The notes under the pieces were generated by a model. That model searched no databases, was not told the origin of the DNA, and saw nothing but the letters and a program-made list of their open reading frames with translations. A program made the position numbers and the translations under genes. Below, piece after piece: positions 60,401 to 64,000 of a DNA stretch of 64,000 nt. The stretch covers positions 4,340,501-4,404,500 of the forward strand of contig JANTQA010000051.1 of assembly GCA_027625915.1 (NCBI GenBank). Reading direction: 5' to 3'. Every line of letters begins with the position of its first letter. Positions within the stretch are counted from its first letter, which is position 1. The stretch comes from Anaeramoeba flamelloides. Taxonomy: Eukaryota; Metamonada; Anaeramoebidae.

Positions 60401-62254
60401 TCTGTTTATTTTCAATATTAAACATATTTCTAGAGAAGGAATCCTTAATTAGAAATTGGTTAAAAAAAAAATAATAGAGACTAATCATTTAAGTGGCGAA
60501 GTATCAATGTTTTATATAAGTAGTACCTTAAACAATAAAAAAAAAATAATAAAAAAAAATAATTAATTTTTTAACTATTAATACTTTTATTTTCCAATTA
60601 ACAAATAAAATTTTTGTTTCAAATTCTCAAATATTTTACAAAATACTGTTAATGTGTTGAATCCTCCTTTTAGCCTTTAATAATTTATATTTTTTCTTTT
60701 ATTAATTCATCTTACTTTTCATTTTCAGGTTCTATTTAGGTTTCCAATTTAAAAATCATGTTGGACTATTATTTCCAAATGGTTAAACCTTTTTACTCAA
60801 AGGTGATTCAAGAAATTTTGATCTCCTCAGTGACTGACAAATTTAAATAAATATTTGGAAAATCATTTTTCATTTTGAAATTTTGGAAAGTTTTACCCTA
60901 ACTTTTTAAAAAAGCATTTTATGAGTTTTCATTGTAATGAAACTTTGTAAAATTGCTTGTTCTTCAAAATATTCGTTGTCAAAGAGCTGTTTTAAAAGTA
61001 GAGTTTGCAAGATTTTCAAAAATGGAAATTGAACTAAAAATTGTTTTACATTTTTTTGAATTTATCAGTGATAGATCAATCAAAGAAAAACCCATACTAA
61101 AAGATAGTATTAATAAACTATTAATGTGTTGAATCTTCCTTTTTGCTGTTAATCATTTATATTTTTTCTTTTATTAATTCATCTTAATTTTCATTTTCAG
61201 GTTCTATTTAGGTTTCCAATCATAAAAAAGGTGTTGAATTTTTTTTTCTGTTTAACTTTTTTTCTCCAAATGGTAATTTTTGTAACATATTTTTTTACAT
61301 TACTTTGAATTAACCGCAATTCAATTTTTGTGCAGTTCGAAATTCATGTTATATCGGACACAAACCTGAAATATTTGCTTTCTGCAAAAAAGAAAGAGCC
61401 AAAAAAGTAATTTCAAAAAAAATTGGAAATAACTCTCTTTTAAGGACTTGGTCTTGATGTAATACTAAATTAGAACGTTTTTTTTGATCTCTTTTAGATC
61501 AAGTCGATTTCTGATAAATTTAAACGTAATTGTAGCGAAAGTCAATTAGTAGCAGTGGTAAGATTAAAGCAAGAATAATACATGAATTGTATACAAAGAA
61601 GATACGAATTAGAATTAATAAAGAAGAAAAATATTTACCAGCAATGTCCCATAGTTGCAGTTTTACTGTTTCGTTTTCTCTTGTAAGATCTTTCATAAAA
61701 AAATCCACACCAATCTTTTGTTAAATAATTTTTTTTGGATTAACAACCAAAAACAAGACAAAAAAAAAAATATAAAAAAAAAATAAAAAAAAAGAAAAAA
61801 AATTAATATCTTTTTTGTTAGCAAGATCTCAAAGGTAAGTGGTTTCAATTAACCAAAAAAAAAAAAAGAGGTAAAGAGAATTACTGTTGCTTTGTAAGAA
61901 TTTGAAAATACATCGTTAGTATATCTTTGGATGATCGAAGTCTTTCCAGCGCCTATAGAATTTAGGAAATATTTTGTTAAAGTTAAAACACATTTCGCTT
62001 TGTTCAAGAACGATCCAAAAATTCAAAAAGAAAAAGAAAAGGAAAAAAATAACAAACCCATATCCTTTTTATTTGATAAAATTTTGAATTGAAAGCAAAA
62101 TTCGCAAAGTTGATTTTTCATTAATATTTCACAAGAGTACCAACAAAAAGAAATAAAAAAAAAAAAAATTGAAAAATTAAAATAAAAAGATAAATCTTAC
62201 CCCAACAACAATAAATTTGTACCTCCTTTCATTTTCTACATTTTGTTCTGACAT
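57402..62254 (-). CDS. rab32: Rab32-family small GTPase, five exons
   Basis: Membrane-traffic GTPase of the Rab32/38/29 group (lysosome-related organelles, mitochondria). Exons on the minus strand: 62254-62201, 62064-62058, 61952-61885, 61714-61639 and 57856-57402; 660 nt, 219 aa, all phases consistent. The P-loop GDMGAGKTS (residues 18-26) is assembled from three exons, the middle one only 7 nt. Switch I has YKAT43IGVDF. WDIAGQE (65-71) carries the Ile that marks the Rab32 group, and Gln70 is intact. It continues with MTRVYYKDSIGALLVFD, SPIPVILCANKIDL, GWFETSAK and a C-terminal GCC for double geranylgeranylation. All five G-motifs are present, so it should be active. The start at 62254 gives a short N-terminus of normal length. 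Intron 4 is 3.8 kb and full of repeats. Confidence 0.95.
58079..58777. mobile_element. TIR element, tandem copy 1
   Basis: Starts CACTACAAGGAAAATTT and ends AAAATTTTCCTTGTA: terminal inverted repeats. Directly followed, without spacer, by a second copy in the same orientation. About 97% alike by eye. No coding capacity; small reading frames inside are chance. Confidence 0.85.
58778..59479. mobile_element. TIR element, tandem copy 2
   Basis: Same as the preceding copy; ends CCTTGTAGTG, a perfect inverted repeat of its own CACTACAAGG start. The head-to-tail junction reads CCTTGTACACTACAAGG. Confidence 0.85.
59706..60283. repeat. Hairpin-repeat cluster D (several nested hairpins)
   Basis: The largest cluster. 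59706-59797 is a stem from GTGCCTAGCTTTTTTTTAAT to its complement. 59803-59877 is a TTTTCCAGAATT stem. About 59936-60105 is a large stem (CTAGGTTTTTTTGAGGTTTT pairing with AAAACTCAAGAAAACTTAAC) that encloses a second perfect stem at 59994-60066 (AGGTTTTTTTTTACTTTAGA and its complement). Another AAAACTCAAGAAAACCTAAC tract follows. 60204-60283 is a TTTTCCAGGATCCAAAAGAA stem. Non-coding, inside the Rab32 intron. Confidence 0.85.
60312..60492. mobile_element. Small TTAA-flanked MITE, copy 2
   Basis: TTAAGGGACTAATCTCTATT at the left, AATAGAGACTAATCATTTAA at the right, TTAA at both ends. Immediately adjacent to hairpin cluster D in the Rab32 intron. Confidence 0.8.
62058..62064 (-). other. rab32: 7-nt microexon of the Rab32 gene
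   Basis: The minus strand reads ...AAAAG, then GATATGG, then GTTTGT. The 7 bases are flanked by AG and GT and supply exactly the missing Asp-Met-Gly of the P-loop: exon 1 ends in GGG and exon 3 begins GCGCTGG. Without it the frame is lost and the P-loop is two residues short. Confidence 0.9.
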
Positions 62255-63299
62255 AGGATATATTTTATAAGTGATGAATTTCAAAAAAGAAAGAGTTTAT
62301 GAATTGAATAAATAAGAAAAAATGTTAAATCCACATCATTTCCTCTAAAAGTAAAACAAATCGTCTCTTTAAATATGATTTGATTCTTTGTCCACAAAGT
62401 TCAAACGTGTTTAAACAACTAAAATGGATATGAGTCAACTAAACGAACCTTCTGAACATCTACTTCATACTATTATTTTCCAATTAAGAAATGAAAATTT
62501 TTCGATTCCATTTCTAAAAAATTTTTCGAGTTTATAATTGGTTGAAGAAAACCCAAAGATCTTGGCAATATCGTTTAGAAATGATATTTTTGAACAATAA
62601 ATTAAACTTCCTATCGTTGAACCCAAAGACAAAATTTTGACTCTACTAATTTGATTCTAACAGGAAGAATTAATATTCATTTTGGAAATTCATATATAAA
62701 TTTGTATTTATTGATTGGAAAATAAGAAGAGTTTCCAATAAAGTGTTCTATTTATTGTAAAATAAATAGAAAGGGAACAAAATTTTTATTCAACTTTCTG
62801 AAAAATGATGTTTTGAACTATTGAACTTTACAAATTTTTAATTCTGAAAAGAAGTTTAAGGGACCAGTCCTCAACAACAAGGCAAAAATTTTAAAATATG
62901 TTATTGGTTGTATTCTCTACTTACAAATTTTGTATATGCAAAGTGTCAAAAAATTCTGATCGACAAGAAACTCAAAAAAGAATAATTTTCTCAGAGATCA
63001 ATTTATTGTTTCCATTTTTTCTGAAAAAGAAAGCATTAAATTCATTTTATTTCTCACATTATAAAATTTTTTTACCTCATTTATTACCATTACCATCATT
63101 ATTATACAACAACAAGTCTTGATTACTAAGAATATTAAAATAAAGATTTTTTTTTTCTTTTTTGAGATAATTCTTTTGGTTAACTAAAAAAATAAATTAT
63201 TCATCCGATTGAAAAACAATTATATTTGATTTAAGGGACTAGTTATAATCATTAAATTTTTCAAGTAATTTGGAAATTTTACAATTAACAGTATCCTTC

Positions 63300-63477
63300 T
63301 TAAGGGACTAATCTCTATTAAATTTTTTTATCTAAATTTAAGAGAGATTGAGAAAATATTTTGTCAATTACTTAGATTTGAAAGACCCTGTTTATTTTCA
63401 TATTAAACTTATTTCTAGATAAGGAATCCTTTTTTGAAATAGTAAAAAAAAAATAATAATAGAGACTAGTCCCTTAA
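63300..63477. mobile_element. Small TTAA-flanked MITE, copy 3
   Basis: TTAAGGGACTAATCTCTATT to AGAGACTAGTCCCTTAA with TTAA on both sides. The 23 bp outside each end (63277-63299 and 63478-63500) are perfect inverted repeats of each other, unlike copies 1 and 2. Confidence 0.85.
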
Positions 63478-63849
63478 GAAGGATACTGTTAATTGTAAAA
63501 TAAAAAGATCAAAATTTTCATTTAGCTTTCGAAAATAACACATCCCAATTATTTAAATAAATCGCCAAAGAACCAATTCTGAAGGGGAAAGTTAATAACT
63601 TAAACTGCGTTAAAGAATTTAAGATTTGAAAGGTTAAATCATTTCAAAATCTGTTTTTTTTGATTTTTTAGACTTTTTACCTTTTCCAATTTTCCTTTTT
63701 TAAGTTGTTTGGGTTTCTCCTCTTTTTGTTTTTTTAGGTGCTTAGGGGGGTAAAAGGAATAAAAAATCATTATAAGAATTGGTGTACTTGGTCATGACTA
63801 ACCTAACCAAACTTGTTAATAATCATATTTAAAATGAATTGAGCTGGAC

Positions 63850-63999
63850 TTATGCAACTGTAGAGAACTGAATCCAACGAATGCGATCTGAAGCCAACAA
63901 AAGTGGACCAAATTGGACTTTCCGTACAATCTGTCGAGTCGTTATCTGGACTGGGTTTTTGTTGTAGAGTCGGTATCTTATACTAGGATTTTGCGAAAA
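63850..63999 (-). CDS. Possible C-terminal end of a gene cut by the window edge
   Basis: A minus-strand frame is open from the right edge to a TAA at 63850 (49 codons). Its composition is clearly GC-richer than the flanks, and it includes blocks such as RYRLYNKNPVQITTRQIVRK and PLLLASDRIRWIQF. No domain is recognised. It could be a real terminal exon, or a fragment of an element. Confidence 0.25.
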   Translation of the reverse strand, partial: FSQNPSIRYRLYNKNPVQITTRQIVRKVQFGPLLLASDRIRWIQFSTVA

Positions 64000-64000
64000 C

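Larger units (their letters stand above)
57857..61638 (-). other. 3.8 kb intron of the Rab32 gene
   Basis: Donor GTAAAT at 61638, acceptor TTTAG before 57856. The intron holds two tandem ~700-bp TIR elements, hairpin cluster D and a small TTAA MITE; over half of its length is identifiable repeats. Confidence 0.9.
62255..64000. other. Right-end region upstream of Rab32
   Basis: Includes the Rab32 promoter side, a short ATG-started frame at 62424-62537 of doubtful reality, a TTAA MITE in a palindrome (63277-63500), and a GC-richer stretch at the extreme end (63830-64000). Isolated TTAAGGGAC-like ends occur near 62858 and 63231. Confidence 0.55.

Noticed and set aside
62424-62537. 37-codon ATG frame upstream of Rab32
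   Set aside because: Too short, no domain; continuing it would require an 18-nt intron. Possible first exon but unsupported.
1-64000. tRNA, rRNA, CRISPR or LTR/retroelement content
   Set aside because: No cloverleaf with a proper T-loop, no direct-repeat/spacer array, no reverse transcriptase or long terminal repeat seen; the GTTCGATTC-like words at 15288 and 29266 are inside MITEs.

Overview
The window looks like nuclear DNA of an AT-rich, intron-containing protist. The evidence is very low GC, GT-AG introns from about 44 nt to 4.4 kb, proteins with long Lys/Glu and Asn tracts, stops that are nearly always TAA (one TGA), and only eukaryotic signalling families. The style (RasGEF, ankyrin repeats, Rab, very low-complexity proteins) fits an amoeboid protist such as Anaeramoeba or a dictyostelid-like amoeba. 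The low gene density and long introns argue against a compact Dictyostelium-type genome. The lineage is an inference; no rRNA or other marker gene is present. The standard genetic code fits all genes.

Nine genes are supported. Left part: the C-terminal end of a RasGEF protein (+, cut by the window edge); a B-box plus ankyrin-repeat giant (+); an intronless orphan (+). Middle: a two-exon zinc-type macrodomain ADP-ribosylhydrolase (-) with a 4.4 kb intron; a GYF-domain GIGYF-like protein (-); a CENP-S/MHF1 histone-fold protein (+); a type II membrane GT32-like protein that lacks its DXD motif (+). Right part: a complete DUSP-UBL-USP deubiquitinase in four exons (+), and a complete Rab32-family GTPase in five exons (-), one of which is a 7-nt microexon encoding part of the P-loop. 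There is no operon logic; the genes are individually transcribed and functionally unrelated, apart from a general signalling/ubiquitin/ADP-ribose flavour.

Most of the window is non-coding and packed with short non-autonomous elements. These include a TTAA-flanked family (three small ones of 170-185 bp and two larger copies), two 489-bp TA-flanked elements, TA-flanked Tc1/mariner-like elements with TTCCAAAAATTTGGACACA termini, a head-to-tail pair of ~700-bp terminal-inverted-repeat elements, a 540-bp foldback element, and a modular family of imperfect hairpins (AGGTTTT...AAAACCT and TTTTCCAGAATT...AATTCTGGAAAA) arranged singly or in clusters. Several are nested in one another, and several sit in the long introns of the macrodomain, USP and Rab genes. 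No transposase, tRNA, rRNA, CRISPR array or retroelement was recognised.

The observations most worth following up are the hairpin-repeat system, the 7-nt microexon, the eukaryotic zinc macrodomain, and the GT32-like protein without a DXD motif.
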